This document shows, one piece after another, positions 52,980 to 61,489 of a DNA stretch of 64,000 nucleotides. Source of the stretch: Neobacillus nitrireducens. Lineage in GTDB: Bacteria; Bacillota; Bacilli; Bacillales; Cytobacillaceae. Every line of letters begins with the position of its first letter. The first letter of the stretch is position 1. Made by a program: the position numbers and the translations under genes. The notes beneath the pieces are model-generated. The model did not search any database. It saw nothing but the letters and a program-made list of their open reading frames with translations, and was not told the DNA's origin. Location: positions 620,001 through 684,000 of the forward strand of contig NZ_CP133262.1 in the NCBI RefSeq assembly GCF_030915405.1, read 5' to 3'.

Positions 52980-54338
52980 TCATTTTACAAAGACGAGTAA
53001 TAGCCACAGGTACAAGCTAATTAAAGTGAATACCAATGTTGGTGGAATAACCACGAAGGTGATTTTCATATAATCGAGCCACGTTATTTTTATTTTATTC
53101 GTTTTTAAAATATGCATCCATAGTAGAGTTGCTAGGGTTCCAATTGGTAATATGAGCGACCCAATGTCACTGCCAATGATGTTTGATAGGTAAACAGTTT
53201 TCGTTAATAAGGAGCCTAGTCCCATTTCCGTCAAGGCCAATGTTGAGATCATTAAGGCAGGATGATTGTTAAAGATATTTGAAAGAAAGGCAGTAATCAC
53301 ACCCATGGTTAGACTAGCATGCAGCAAACTATCACTAACGATTGGTTTTAGATAGCTTAATAGCAGATTTGATAATCCTATATTGTGTAATCCGTAGATA
53401 ATGACATACATGCTAAAGGCAAAGATTAGTATATGCCATGGTATCTTACCGACCACGTCCTTAGGGTTTATTTTTAAGTGGATCCATCTCCAAATCAACA
53501 AGATAACAGAACCACACACGGCAACCAACGAAACGGAGATGCCGATAAAGGAAGCCACGAAAAGACTAATCCGAACAATGAATACAAAGATAAGCATGTT
53601 GATCATGAGTTTCTTTTGTTGATTAAATAGGCTTTCAGAGCCTTGTTGCAGAGGATGGTATGGACGGTTTTTTTGTAGTGGTATGGAGTAGGAATGGAAG
53701 CGTATTTCTTTTGGAATATCTTTCTTGAAAACGAGGAATAGGAGATAGGATAAAAATAGTAATCCCAGAACCCCTGGAACAAACATCATTTCTGTTTGGA
53801 GATACAAATCCATTCCGATTATTTTCAAGGCGATTAGATTAACGATATTACTAACACCGATTGGAGCACTTGATGCAGTCGCTATTAACGCACCACTTAA
53901 GAGAAATGGTATCTTTTGCCTGTTTTTTAACTTTAAATTATTTAAAATTAAAATCAGTATGGGTGTTGTAATTAGGATACTTCCGTCGTTGTTAAAAAAT
54001 AAAGTCATTAAAAAGCAGAGTAATAAGGTATTCCAAAATAAGCGAATTCCTGATCCTTTTGATATTTTTAACATTAAAGCAGCTGTCCAGCTAAAGAATC
54101 CAAAGCTTTCAAGTACGATAGCCATAACGATAGTAGCAATAATAGTAATTGCTGCTCCTGTTACCTTTGAGCCTATGTCAAGTAAATCTACCATCGAAAC
54201 GCTTCCACTCATAAAAACGAGGATGGCCCCTATTGTTGCAGGGATTGCTTCATTCATATTTTTTGGACGGATAAAGATCAAGACCATTGTCAGTATAAAA
54301 GCAAATATAGTGATGATTACCGTCGATTGATGATACAT
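52980..54338 (-). CDS. ArsB/NhaD-type membrane transporter (paralogue 2)
   Basis: A 452-residue polytopic transporter that shares the signatures NMNEAIPATIGAILVFMSGS, LFFNNDGSILITTPI, SGALIATASSAPIGVSNIVN and SNIFNNHPALMIST with the protein at 44306-45658, over the whole length. Substrate unresolved. A GGGAG site lies rather far (13 bp) from the ATG. It reads toward dsdA and away from the coat genes; about 280 bp separate it from the Gly/Ser-rich gene, and 54339-54584 shows no other gene. Confidence 0.8.
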   Translation of the reverse strand: MYHQSTVIITIFAFILTMVLIFIRPKNMNEAIPATIGAILVFMSGSVSMVDLLDIGSKVTGAAITIIATIVMAIVLESFGFFSWTAALMLKISKGSGIRLFWNTLLLCFLMTLFFNNDGSILITTPILILILNNLKLKNRQKIPFLLSGALIATASSAPIGVSNIVNLIALKIIGMDLYLQTEMMFVPGVLGLLFLSYLLFLVFKKDIPKEIRFHSYSIPLQKNRPYHPLQQGSESLFNQQKKLMINMLIFVFIVRISLFVASFIGISVSLVAVCGSVILLIWRWIHLKINPKDVVGKIPWHILIFAFSMYVIIYGLHNIGLSNLLLSYLKPIVSDSLLHASLTMGVITAFLSNIFNNHPALMISTLALTEMGLGSLLTKTVYLSNIIGSDIGSLILPIGTLATLLWMHILKTNKIKITWLDYMKITFVVIPPTLVFTLISLYLWLLLVFVK

Positions 54339-54584
54339 ATAAATTAATTTACTCCCTTCACTTAAGTTTCCTTCGAGATTTTTCAGTTTAGTAATCCTTG
54401 TCCTGTACTTTATAGTACGTGCTATAGATGGGGCTTGTTCTAAACGAATGTCTCGGAATGGGATAAATCAGCATGTATCTAGAAATATTATTAAAAATAT
54501 GAATGGATTTTTACCTATTATTTTATAAATAGGCAAATGTCTTGCATCCTTTTTAATAGGTATATGTACCAATTGATTGACAAA

Positions 54585-54613
54585 AAAACCGATACTTTTA
54601 AAGTATCGGTCGT
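54585..54613 (-). terminator. Terminator after the Gly/Ser-rich gene
   Basis: ACCGATACTTT/AAAGTATCGGT near-perfect palindrome followed by TTTTTTTG on the minus strand. Confidence 0.85.
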
Positions 54614-54618
54614 TTATG

Positions 54619-55773
54619 TTAATGCTTTTTACCTTTTGGCCCTTTAGGGCGAGGTTTTTTGCCACTTCCGTTGCTGCCTGAGCTTCCTGAACTTCCACTG
54701 CCTGAGCTTCCTGAACTTCCACTGCCTGAGCTTCCTGAACTTCCACTGCCTGAGCTTCCTGAACTTCCACTGCCTGAGCTTCCTGAACTTCCGCTGCCTG
54801 AGCTTCCTGAACTTCCACTGCCTGAGCTTCCTGAACTTCCACTGCCTGAGCTTCCTGAACTTCCGCTGCCTGAGCTACCCGAACTTCCGCTACCTGTGCT
54901 GCCTGAACTTCCGCTGCCTGAGCTTCCTGAACTTCCGCTACCTGTGCTGCCTGAACTTCCGCTACCTGAACTTCCGCTGCTTCCTTTTTTTCCTTTAGGG
55001 CCTTTAGGTCCTTTTGGGTGAGGTTTTTTGCCGCTGCCTGAGCTGCCAGAACTTCCACTGCCTGTGCTACCTGAACTTCCGCTGCCTGAGCTACCTGAAC
55101 TTCCGCTGCCTGTGCTACCTGAACTTCCACTGCCTGTGCTACCTGAACTTCCGCTGCCTGTGCTGCCAGAACTTCCACTGCCTGTGCTACCTGAACTTCC
55201 ACTGCCTGTGCTGCCTGAAGTTCCGCTGCCTGTGCTGCCTGAACTTCCACTGCATGTGCTACCTGAACTTCCGCTGCATGTGCTACCTGAACTTCCGCTG
55301 CCTGTGCTGCCTGAAGTTCCGCTACCTGAGCTGCCTGAACTTCCGCTGCTACCTTTTTTTCCTTTAGGTCCTTTAGGGCGAGGTTTTTTACCGCTTCCTG
55401 AGCTTCCTGAGCTTCCTGAGCTTCCGCTGCCTGAGCTGCCTGAGCTTCCTGAACTTCCTGAACTTCCTGAACTTCCTGAACATCCGCTGCCTGAGCTGCC
55501 TGAGCTTCCGCTTGTTCCACTACCTGTACTTCCACAGCCACTGCTGCCACTGCCGCTTGTTCTACTGCCAGTGCTTCCACTTCCACTTGTTCCACTGCCA
55601 GTACTTCCGCTGCCGCTTGTGCCACTGCCAGTACTTCCACTAGTTCCTGTACTACCTGAACTTGGATTTCCTTTTGGACCTTTTTTACCAACAGGATTAT
55701 TATCTAGAAAGCTTACTACACCATTTTCTTTAGCTTGTGAAAGTAATTGTTCAATATCAAGCTTTAGTACCAT
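54619..55773 (-). CDS. Gly/Ser-rich low-complexity protein, CotG-like position next to cotH
   Basis: A 384-residue protein. A unique N-terminus (MVLKLDIEQLLSQAKENGVV then SFLDNNPVGKKGPKGNP) precedes three long tracts of GSSGSS/GSTGSG repeats separated by basic blocks KKPRPKGPKGKK, KKPHPKGPKGPKGKK and a final KKPRPKGPKGKKH. The DNA is a tandem array of short G/C-rich units, which leaves other frames open too; this frame is chosen for its unique N-terminus, ribosome binding site (GGTGGGAAA) and terminator. In B. subtilis cotG, encoding a Lys/Ser repeat protein phosphorylated by CotH, sits divergent from cotH exactly like this. Coat function and phosphorylation are inferred. Confidence 0.75.
   Translation of the reverse strand: MVLKLDIEQLLSQAKENGVVSFLDNNPVGKKGPKGNPSSGSTGTSGSTGSGTSGSGSTGSGTSGSGSTGSRTSGSGSSGCGSTGSGTSGSSGSSGSGCSGSSGSSGSSGSSGSSGSGSSGSSGSSGSGKKPRPKGPKGKKGSSGSSGSSGSGTSGSTGSGSSGSTCSGSSGSTCSGSSGSTGSGTSGSTGSGSSGSTGSGSSGSTGSGSSGSTGSGSSGSTGSGSSGSSGSGSSGSTGSGSSGSSGSGKKPHPKGPKGPKGKKGSSGSSGSGSSGSTGSGSSGSSGSGSSGSTGSGSSGSSGSGSSGSSGSGSSGSSGSGSSGSSGSGSSGSSGSGSSGSSGSGSSGSSGSGSSGSSGSGSSGSSGSNGSGKKPRPKGPKGKKH
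54655..55665. repeat. Tandem repeat array inside the Gly/Ser-rich gene
   Basis: Degenerate 9-18-bp units (CTTCCGCTGCCTGAG and variants such as CTTCCACTGCCTGTG on the plus strand) are repeated across about 1 kb. Neighbouring copies are near-identical, especially at 54680-54860, so copy number is likely to vary between strains. Confidence 0.85.
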
Positions 55774-55943
55774 TTTCCCACCACTTTCTTAACAAATTTT
55801 TCTTTTCTATTTCAATTTATGATGATTTTATCTATTTGACATAGACAATCATATATTTTTAGACTCATAATTTTAGATTTTCTACACACAACCACCAATA
55901 AGGATGCATATATCTAAAAAAAATGTTATTTAGGAGAATTCAA

Positions 55944-57029
55944 GTGTTAAAATATGAAATTTTAATTAATCCGAAGTGGTTAAGAAAATTGGATAACGAC
56001 ATTTGGAACGATGATTTGGTACCTGCTGTATTAAAGATAGGTAAAGAACGTTTTAGTATAAAAATTGCCTATCGTGGGAATGTCATTAGGGATAAGAAAA
56101 AAAAATCATATCGCATCGTTTTTCAAAAACCGTACAAGGTCAATGGTGCGCATGAGATTCACCTCAATGCCGAATTTTCAGATGTATCATTAAGTAGAAA
56201 CAAATTATCGCTCGATTTTTTTAATCGTATTGGTGTCGTTTCTCCTCATTCCCAGCATGTTCTGTTGTATGTTAATGGATATAACAAAGGGATCTATTTA
56301 GAGATAGAATCTTTTGATCAATATCTGCTTGAAAAAAGAAATTTGCCGGATGGCGCGATTATTTATGCAACCAATAATCGAGCGAATTTCTCTTTATTAA
56401 CCAAGAAAAAGGAAATTAAAAAACGTTTAGACCAAGGATACACATTAAAATATGGTAAAAAAGAAGATATGGTTGATGTACAAAAGTTAATAGCGATGAT
56501 TAATGCCTTAAGTAACGAAGACTTTGAAAAAGAAATCCCAAAAGTATTGGATATTGAGAAATACTTAAGATGGGTATCTGCGGCAGTATGTGTTCAAAAT
56601 TATGATGGCTTTATCCATAATTATGCCTTGTATAAAAATGGCCAAACTGGATTATATGAGATCTCTCCTTGGGATTATGATGGGACCTGGGGAAGAAACC
56701 TTCACGGCAGAAAGCTTGATTATGACTATGTTCCATTAACCGGATATAACACACTTTCAGCAAGACTTTTCCACTATCCACACTTTAGAAATCTATATCA
56801 TGAAATCTTATCTAATATTTTGGAAAAAGACTTCACTTTAGAGATACAAAAACCGATGATTAATGACCTATTCAATTCGTTAAAACCGTACATTAGTCTA
56901 GATCCGTATATAAGCACTACAGCAGCAACCTTAGAGCAAGAAAAAAAGGTTTATTTTAATTTTATTAAGAAGAGAAACGCTTTTCTTAAGGAAGAATTAA
57001 CATCTTTTATAAAGGAAAACAGTATATGA
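55944..57029 (+). CDS. cotH: Spore coat protein kinase CotH
   Basis: A 361-residue protein that matches B. subtilis CotH along its length. It has KSYRIVFQKPYKVNGAHEIH, LNAEFSDVSLSRNKLSLDFF, the active-site block NYDGFIHNYALYKNGQTGLY and SPWDYDGTWGRNLHG, with the metal/catalytic Asp of the atypical kinase fold. CotH phosphorylates serines of CotB and CotG and directs outer-coat assembly. I use the GTG at 55944, seven bases after AGGAG; the in-frame ATG at 55923 has no such site. It is divergent from the Gly/Ser-rich gene and followed by two CotB-type genes. Confidence 0.92.
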   Translation: MLKYEILINPKWLRKLDNDIWNDDLVPAVLKIGKERFSIKIAYRGNVIRDKKKKSYRIVFQKPYKVNGAHEIHLNAEFSDVSLSRNKLSLDFFNRIGVVSPHSQHVLLYVNGYNKGIYLEIESFDQYLLEKRNLPDGAIIYATNNRANFSLLTKKKEIKKRLDQGYTLKYGKKEDMVDVQKLIAMINALSNEDFEKEIPKVLDIEKYLRWVSAAVCVQNYDGFIHNYALYKNGQTGLYEISPWDYDGTWGRNLHGRKLDYDYVPLTGYNTLSARLFHYPHFRNLYHEILSNILEKDFTLEIQKPMINDLFNSLKPYISLDPYISTTAATLEQEKKVYFNFIKKRNAFLKEELTSFIKENSI

Positions 57030-57056
57030 ATCTCAATCATATACTTTTTTTTGCCT
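57021..57056 (+). terminator. Terminator after cotH
   Basis: AGTATATGA/TCATATACT stem followed by eight T residues; its left arm includes the stop codon. Confidence 0.8.
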
Positions 57057-57108
57057 ATTTTTACCCAAAACAGGAAAAAAAGGCTACTTCTTTAGTACAA
57101 CATCATCC

Positions 57109-57128
57109 CGTGATACATATAGATGCAG
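57109..57128 (+). promoter_or_regulatory. Shared upstream block GTGATACATATA (second copy)
   Basis: GTGATACATATAGATGCAGT lies 48 bp before the first cotB-like gene. An AC dinucleotide 17 bp before CATATA would fit a sigma-K promoter. The same 12-bp block occurs at 44168. Confidence 0.45.
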
Positions 57129-57167
57129 TGTAAATGTTTATTTAATTTAAAGGAGGATAATTCTTTT

Positions 57168-57689
57168 ATGGAAAAAGAGATGATGAATTTATTTGTAGGT
57201 AAAACAATCAAGGTTGACCGCGGAGGTCCCGAATCAAGGAGTGGGAAATTATTAGCTGTTCTTGATGACTTCTTTGTCCTTTTAACTGAAACTGATGGCG
57301 TCGTTTACTATAAAACAAATCACATTAGAAGCGTTACAGAAAGTTCTAAGGATGATATGAAGTTCGGCTTAAAGGTCCCAGAAAAATTTGATTTTAAAAC
57401 AGCTAATAACTTTGAAAAGCTATTGGAAGGTATCAGATTTCAATGGGTGAGAATTAATCGTGGAGGTCCTGAATCATTCGAGGGTGTTTTAAGCGAAGCA
57501 AATAAACATTTTGCTTCCCTAATTGTGAAAGAAGAAGTTGTTCGGGTATCCATGAAGCATATTCGAAACATCAGCTATGGACTAAGGGTTGAAACATCGA
57601 ACGATGGCGGTTCTGGGAACTCAAAAGATAATGATGATGATAATAAGAACGATAATAATAAGAACGATGATAAAGACGATAACGAATAA
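57168..57689 (+). CDS. cotB: CotB-type spore coat protein
   Basis: A 173-residue protein with two CotB repeat units, each carrying the RGGPES motif: LFVGKTIKVDRGGPESRSGK...VVYYKTNHIRSV and FQWVRINRGGPESFEGVL...VVRVSMKHIRNI. The tail is a short acidic Asn/Asp/Lys run. B. subtilis CotB has three such units and a long Ser/Lys tail that CotH phosphorylates; this version lacks that tail. AAAGGAGG lies 11 bp before the chosen ATG; an upstream in-frame ATG at 57123 has none. Confidence 0.88.
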   Translation: MEKEMMNLFVGKTIKVDRGGPESRSGKLLAVLDDFFVLLTETDGVVYYKTNHIRSVTESSKDDMKFGLKVPEKFDFKTANNFEKLLEGIRFQWVRINRGGPESFEGVLSEANKHFASLIVKEEVVRVSMKHIRNISYGLRVETSNDGGSGNSKDNDDDNKNDNNKNDDKDDNE

Positions 57690-57696
57690 AAAATAT

Positions 57697-57721
57697 GTCG
57701 CTTCTCCAATAGAGGAGCGAC
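57697..57721 (+). terminator. Hairpin between the two cotB-type genes
   Basis: GTCGCTTCTC/GAGGAGCGAC (one mismatch), five-base loop, no T-tract, so a partial terminator or processing site. Confidence 0.5.
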
Positions 57722-57747
57722 CATTTATCACTTAAGGAGGATTAAAT

Positions 57748-58986
57748 ATGGGTGGAGAGAAATTTTCAGCTGCATTGGATTTATTAAAAGGCTTTGAAGT
57801 AAATCTATTTGTAGGTGAAGATATTTTTAAAGGAAAACTAATCGGTGTTGAAGCAGACCATGTAGTGTTAGAAACTGAAAATAATTACATTTTTTATTAT
57901 AACATCGATAAAATTCAAGCCATTACAAAAAATACAAAAAAGTTTCAGCCTGAGAAAACAACGGCAAAGTTTCAAAAAACACAAAGCTTAGTAGACCTAC
58001 TCCAGTCTTTTCAACATACGTGGGTAACGATTTTGAGTATTAACAAACAACGATTTACTGGTGTTTTAAGCGAAATCGATGAAGACTTTGCTACTCTAAT
58101 TAATGGTGAAGAGCGAATTTTAATTAAATTAGCACATGTATCCAACATCCTCAAAGGGTTTATTAAAGAAGAAGCTTCAGATAAGTCATCATCCAAGGGC
58201 AACGATAAAAATGAAGCGAAAGACAAATCAGATAGTTTCTCAGATAAAGATGATTCCAAAAAAGAGGAGAAATCAAAGTCAGAATCAAAAGAGGATAGCA
58301 AAAACTCAGATAAAAAACAAAAATCTGAGAAAAACGAGAAAAATGATAAAAAAGATAAAAATGAGAAAAAACAAGATGCGATAGTTATGGAAGAATCGAA
58401 CAATACAATGGTTTGGTCACAGCCAATTAAGATTGAGGCTACAATGGTTCAAACCAAGGATGAGATTCTTTCGACTTCTGTGAAGACTAAAAAATCATCA
58501 CATGCTGAAGAAAAGGATTCGTCAAAAACTTCTTCTGAAATGAAAAAGTCCAAAGAGCAGAGCACTCGAGATAAAAAGTCTGAAGAAACTAAATCGAGTA
58601 AGTCAAAAGAAAGTGATCAATCAAAAGAAATGAAACCTGTAAAAGAATCAGTATCCTTTCAAAATAATGATAATACGCCAGCACCACCATTAAAATTACA
58701 AAATAGTGAAGTAAAAACAACGAAAACACAAGATACTTCCATTCCTGTTAAAACTTTTTCTATACAAAATCAGGCAACGAAGAAACCAGAAAATAAAGCT
58801 GAGAATAAAGCTGAGAATAAAACCAATGATATGAACACGAATAGCAACAGTCAAAATGTATGGAAACAAAAAGAGCAGGATAAAAGAGTTTTTCGTTTTG
58901 CAGGTGAACCAGCAAATGAAGACAACCAAAAAGCTTTCCCATTTGCAGGATGGCCAAACAGAAACAATCGAGCAACAAGATTTTAA
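57748..58986 (+). CDS. CotB-type coat protein with long Lys/Ser-rich tail
   Basis: A 412-residue protein. Residues 1-130 form two CotB-like units (FEVNLFVGEDIFKGKLIGVE...FYYNIDKIQAI; FQHTWVTILSINKQRFTGVL...ILIKLAHVSNI) in which the RGGPES motif has been lost. From about 135 to 350 the chain is disordered and dominated by Lys, Ser, Asp and Glu (KSDSFSDKDDSKKEEKSKSE), a plausible CotH substrate tail. The C-terminus RVFRFAGEPANEDNQKAFPF with AGWPNRNN is distinct. AAGGAGGATTAAAT precedes the ATG, 58 bp after the previous gene. Confidence 0.82.
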   Translation: MGGEKFSAALDLLKGFEVNLFVGEDIFKGKLIGVEADHVVLETENNYIFYYNIDKIQAITKNTKKFQPEKTTAKFQKTQSLVDLLQSFQHTWVTILSINKQRFTGVLSEIDEDFATLINGEERILIKLAHVSNILKGFIKEEASDKSSSKGNDKNEAKDKSDSFSDKDDSKKEEKSKSESKEDSKNSDKKQKSEKNEKNDKKDKNEKKQDAIVMEESNNTMVWSQPIKIEATMVQTKDEILSTSVKTKKSSHAEEKDSSKTSSEMKKSKEQSTRDKKSEETKSSKSKESDQSKEMKPVKESVSFQNNDNTPAPPLKLQNSEVKTTKTQDTSIPVKTFSIQNQATKKPENKAENKAENKTNDMNTNSNSQNVWKQKEQDKRVFRFAGEPANEDNQKAFPFAGWPNRNNRATRF

Positions 58987-59179
58987 TTTTATGAATTCTT
59001 GATGGAATAGTCTAAATTCATTTAGGTTTGTTCCTTCATTTTACCCCATTTTTTAACCCCCAAAATACCATACAAATATGAGCTGGGCAGTTCTAACCAA
59101 GTATATATGAATTAAGCAATTCCTCTTTTCAGCCCTCCTCTATTTGTTAATGGGTATACCTAGGAAAGGATGTGAGTAA

Positions 59180-59857
59180 ATGAAGTTGAAAGATAATATC
59201 GGAAAATATATTAAACTGGAGATCTCGGGAAAGAAATTCATTAGTGGGTTATTGATTGATGTAGGCACCGATTTATGGGTTGTTTTTAATGGATATGATT
59301 ACCTATACATCCCCGCAATCCATTGCCAAAATTGGCGCTATTTAAAACAAGACGAAATTAATGAGTTCGATGAAATTACTCTTCAAGACGAACCAGCGCC
59401 AATCTATAATAATAACGAAGAAATCTCGTTGAGAAAAACTTTGACTGCAGCGAAAGGAATCTTTACAGAAATATATGTTACTAGTAACCTTGCCCTTCAT
59501 GGCTACATCATTAGTATTATGAATAATTATTTTGTTTTCTACTCCCCAATCTACAAAACCATGTTTATCTCCCTTAACCATTTAAAATGGTTAATTCCTT
59601 ACACAAATAATCAACGTCCCTACGGCCTAAGCAACGCAAATCTTCCAGTAAACCCAAGCAATATAACCTTTGCAAGATCTTTCGAGGTACAAATCGAAAA
59701 GTTAACAGGTGAATTGATTGTCTTTAATATCGGTGAAAATGAGCATGTCATTGGGAAGATTCAAGGAATAAATAATAATTTTGTTGAATTAATTGGCGCA
59801 AAAGAAGATCCAGTCTTTATTAATCTTCAACACATAAAAACAATCCATATGACGTAA
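59180..59857 (+). CDS. CotB/DUF2642-like coat-associated protein (paralogue 2)
   Basis: A 225-residue paralogue of the protein at 45683-46354, with matching segments IKLEISGKKFISGLLIDVG, YLYIPAIH, AAKGIFTEIYVTSNLALHGY, NYFVFYSPIYKTMFISLNHL, KWLIPY and the terminal NLQHIKTIHMT. Three Sm-like beta units are visible. GGAAAGGATGTGAGTAA precedes the ATG. It follows the cotB-type genes and its terminator region has been interrupted by an IS element. A spore-coat role is inferred from relatives and neighbours. The 58987-59179 gap shows no other gene. Confidence 0.7.
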   Translation: MKLKDNIGKYIKLEISGKKFISGLLIDVGTDLWVVFNGYDYLYIPAIHCQNWRYLKQDEINEFDEITLQDEPAPIYNNNEEISLRKTLTAAKGIFTEIYVTSNLALHGYIISIMNNYFVFYSPIYKTMFISLNHLKWLIPYTNNQRPYGLSNANLPVNPSNITFARSFEVQIEKLTGELIVFNIGENEHVIGKIQGINNNFVELIGAKEDPVFINLQHIKTIHMT

Positions 59858-59910
59858 TCGGATTATTTTTTCTATGCATTATAAGTAAACAAGCTTTTGA
59901 AAAAAAAACA

Positions 59911-59928
59911 GAGTGTCTAAAGACACTC
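59911..59928. repeat. 18-bp palindromic direct repeat flanking the IS element (left)
   Basis: GAGTGTCTAAAGACACTC, identical in direct orientation to 61472-61489. It is itself a hairpin; the right copy carries the T-tract of a terminator. Confidence 0.75.
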
Positions 59929-61471
59929 CATTCTGTTGAAAAAGTCTTTTGTCAATAGACAAAATAGTAAAAAAATTATAAAATCTCCTCGAAGCTATAT
60001 AAAAAAGAGGAGGTTTTTTTATGCTATTCTCGCATTCTCCTCATCAAGTTGAACAGAATCGAAAATTTTATTTCCAAATGTATGATAGTACACATCAATT
60101 AGTTAAGCTGGATCAAACGATGAATTGGTATGATCTTTATGAAAAACTAAAACCCTATTTTCCAAAGCGAAATGGTCGACCTACGGTCGATCCAATTGTA
60201 TTGGTAAAAATCCTTATGATTCAAGGTTTGGAAGGATTTCGTTCGATCCGCTTTACATGTAAGCAAGTTCAATCAAACGCGACATATCGGTGGTTTTTAG
60301 GAATATCCCCATTTAAAAAAGTACCAGATCATTCTACCATCTCAAGATTTCTCTGGGAAAGACTAGGTGGACCAACTTTCTGGAGAAAGCTGTTCAATTT
60401 TCATTTAAGAATGATTAATCAAGAAGGATTCCTCTCACACGAAACTTGGGTTGCAGATGAAACAGAATTAAAAGCTAATGCTAATAAACGAATAAGAGAA
60501 GTACATATCATTGAAAAGTTGAGCAAAGAAGAGAAGGAAAATCTACTGTTAATTAATCAGTTCCGAAACAGGTATGGCAAGAAACCATTAAAAGAGAAAG
60601 AAGACCAGAAAAAGCTTAAACGTGAAAATAGGAGCCCTGTTGACCCAGATGCTCGATTATCAGTAAAACACGAAAAACGTGGACAGTTTGCGTACTTTGA
60701 ACACCGGGTGGTTGATTCCCTTCACAATTTTATTATTGCAACTGAAGTCACAGCTGCAAATGTGCCAGGGCATAAAATTCTTCCATCCCAGTTGGATTCC
60801 TTACGGAATCTTTTTGGTCGTTACTCTGCTGAGATTGCTTTAGATTCTGGTTACTATAATGCACGATTGGCGAAAGAATTATTTAATCGAGAGATTTTTG
60901 CTTATATTGCGTATCGCAGACAACCCAATAAAGAGCATCCAGAATGTCGTAGAATCCAGTTTCATAAAGTAAGGGAAGACTTCTACAGTTGCCCCTGTGG
61001 TGTTCCGTTTTCCTATCGAACCACAACACGCGACGGTTACCACGAATTCAAGCCACCAAAAGGTGGGTGCAAGGGATGTTCTTTTGTAAAAAAGGCTGGA
61101 GAAGACCGAACACTTCGGGTATCGATTCACCAAGCCATTTACGACCAAATACGTAAACAACGTCTATCGTACCGTGGAAAAATCTTACGTTTGGTTCGAC
61201 CTGCTACGGTAGAATTAAGTTTCGCGCATAGTAAAGAACTCCACGGTATGCGCTATGCGCGTTACCGTGGAGTCCTAAAAGTAGAGACGCAAGTTTTGAT
61301 GACAGCCATCATTCAAAACTTGAAAAAGTGGACCAAACTCCGCTCGTTACAGAAAATTGGTCTACACCTCACTAATGAAATTATAGAAGATTCAGAATAA
61401 CTTTTCAAACAATGAATTCCATGTGAAATTTCACAGGAATTTCATTGACCAATTTGTTTTTCAACACTAAG
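59929..61471 (+). mobile_element. IS1182-family insertion sequence
   Basis: A 1543-bp element between the two 18-bp copies of GAGTGTCTAAAGACACTC. The ends are imperfect inverted repeats: left CATTCTGTTGAAAAAG, right (complement) CTTAGTGTTGAAAAAC, 12 of 16 identical. It carries one intact transposase gene. The flanking repeat is read as a target duplication of a terminator hairpin. Confidence 0.8.
60021..61400 (+). CDS. IS1182-family transposase
   Basis: A 459-residue DDE transposase. The N-terminal segment FPKRNGRPTVDPIVLVKILM with RWFLGISPFKKVPDHSTISR is the DUF772-type DNA-binding domain of this family; catalytic Asp residues lie in WVADETELKANANK and ALDSGYYNARLAK. A Cys cluster (YSCPCGVPF; KGGCKGCSF) and the C-terminal FAHSKELHGMRYARYRG with the conserved Glu-type region are present. 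No frameshift or stop is seen, so it may be active. GAGGAGGTTTTTTT precedes the ATG. Confidence 0.93.
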   Translation: MLFSHSPHQVEQNRKFYFQMYDSTHQLVKLDQTMNWYDLYEKLKPYFPKRNGRPTVDPIVLVKILMIQGLEGFRSIRFTCKQVQSNATYRWFLGISPFKKVPDHSTISRFLWERLGGPTFWRKLFNFHLRMINQEGFLSHETWVADETELKANANKRIREVHIIEKLSKEEKENLLLINQFRNRYGKKPLKEKEDQKKLKRENRSPVDPDARLSVKHEKRGQFAYFEHRVVDSLHNFIIATEVTAANVPGHKILPSQLDSLRNLFGRYSAEIALDSGYYNARLAKELFNREIFAYIAYRRQPNKEHPECRRIQFHKVREDFYSCPCGVPFSYRTTTRDGYHEFKPPKGGCKGCSFVKKAGEDRTLRVSIHQAIYDQIRKQRLSYRGKILRLVRPATVELSFAHSKELHGMRYARYRGVLKVETQVLMTAIIQNLKKWTKLRSLQKIGLHLTNEIIEDSE

Positions 61472-61489
61472 GAGTGTCTAAAGACACTC
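61472..61489. repeat. 18-bp palindromic direct repeat flanking the IS element (right), part of a terminator
   Basis: GAGTGTCTAAAGACACTC followed by TTTTTATTA on the plus strand, a good Rho-independent terminator that probably once ended the gene at 59180-59857. Confidence 0.75.

Noticed and set aside
44306..54338. Arsenic resistance operon
   Set aside because: Two ArsB-like pumps exist but no arsR, arsC or arsenite-responsive operator is present; the neighbours are coat-like genes.
54655..55665. CRISPR-like array
   Set aside because: Units are 9-18 bp, contiguous and coding, with no unique spacers and no cas genes nearby.
54468..55792. Several long open frames over the Gly/Ser repeat region (one encoding AQAAEVQ-type repeats on the minus strand, others LPELPELP-type repeats on the plus strand)
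   Set aside because: They arise because repeat units are multiples of three and leave other frames open. Only the Gly/Ser frame has a unique N-terminus, a ribosome binding site and a terminator behind it.
58011..58978. Minus-strand frames opposite the Lys/Ser tail of the second CotB-type gene
   Set aside because: Phe/Ser-rich shadows of AAA/TCA-type codons without start signals.
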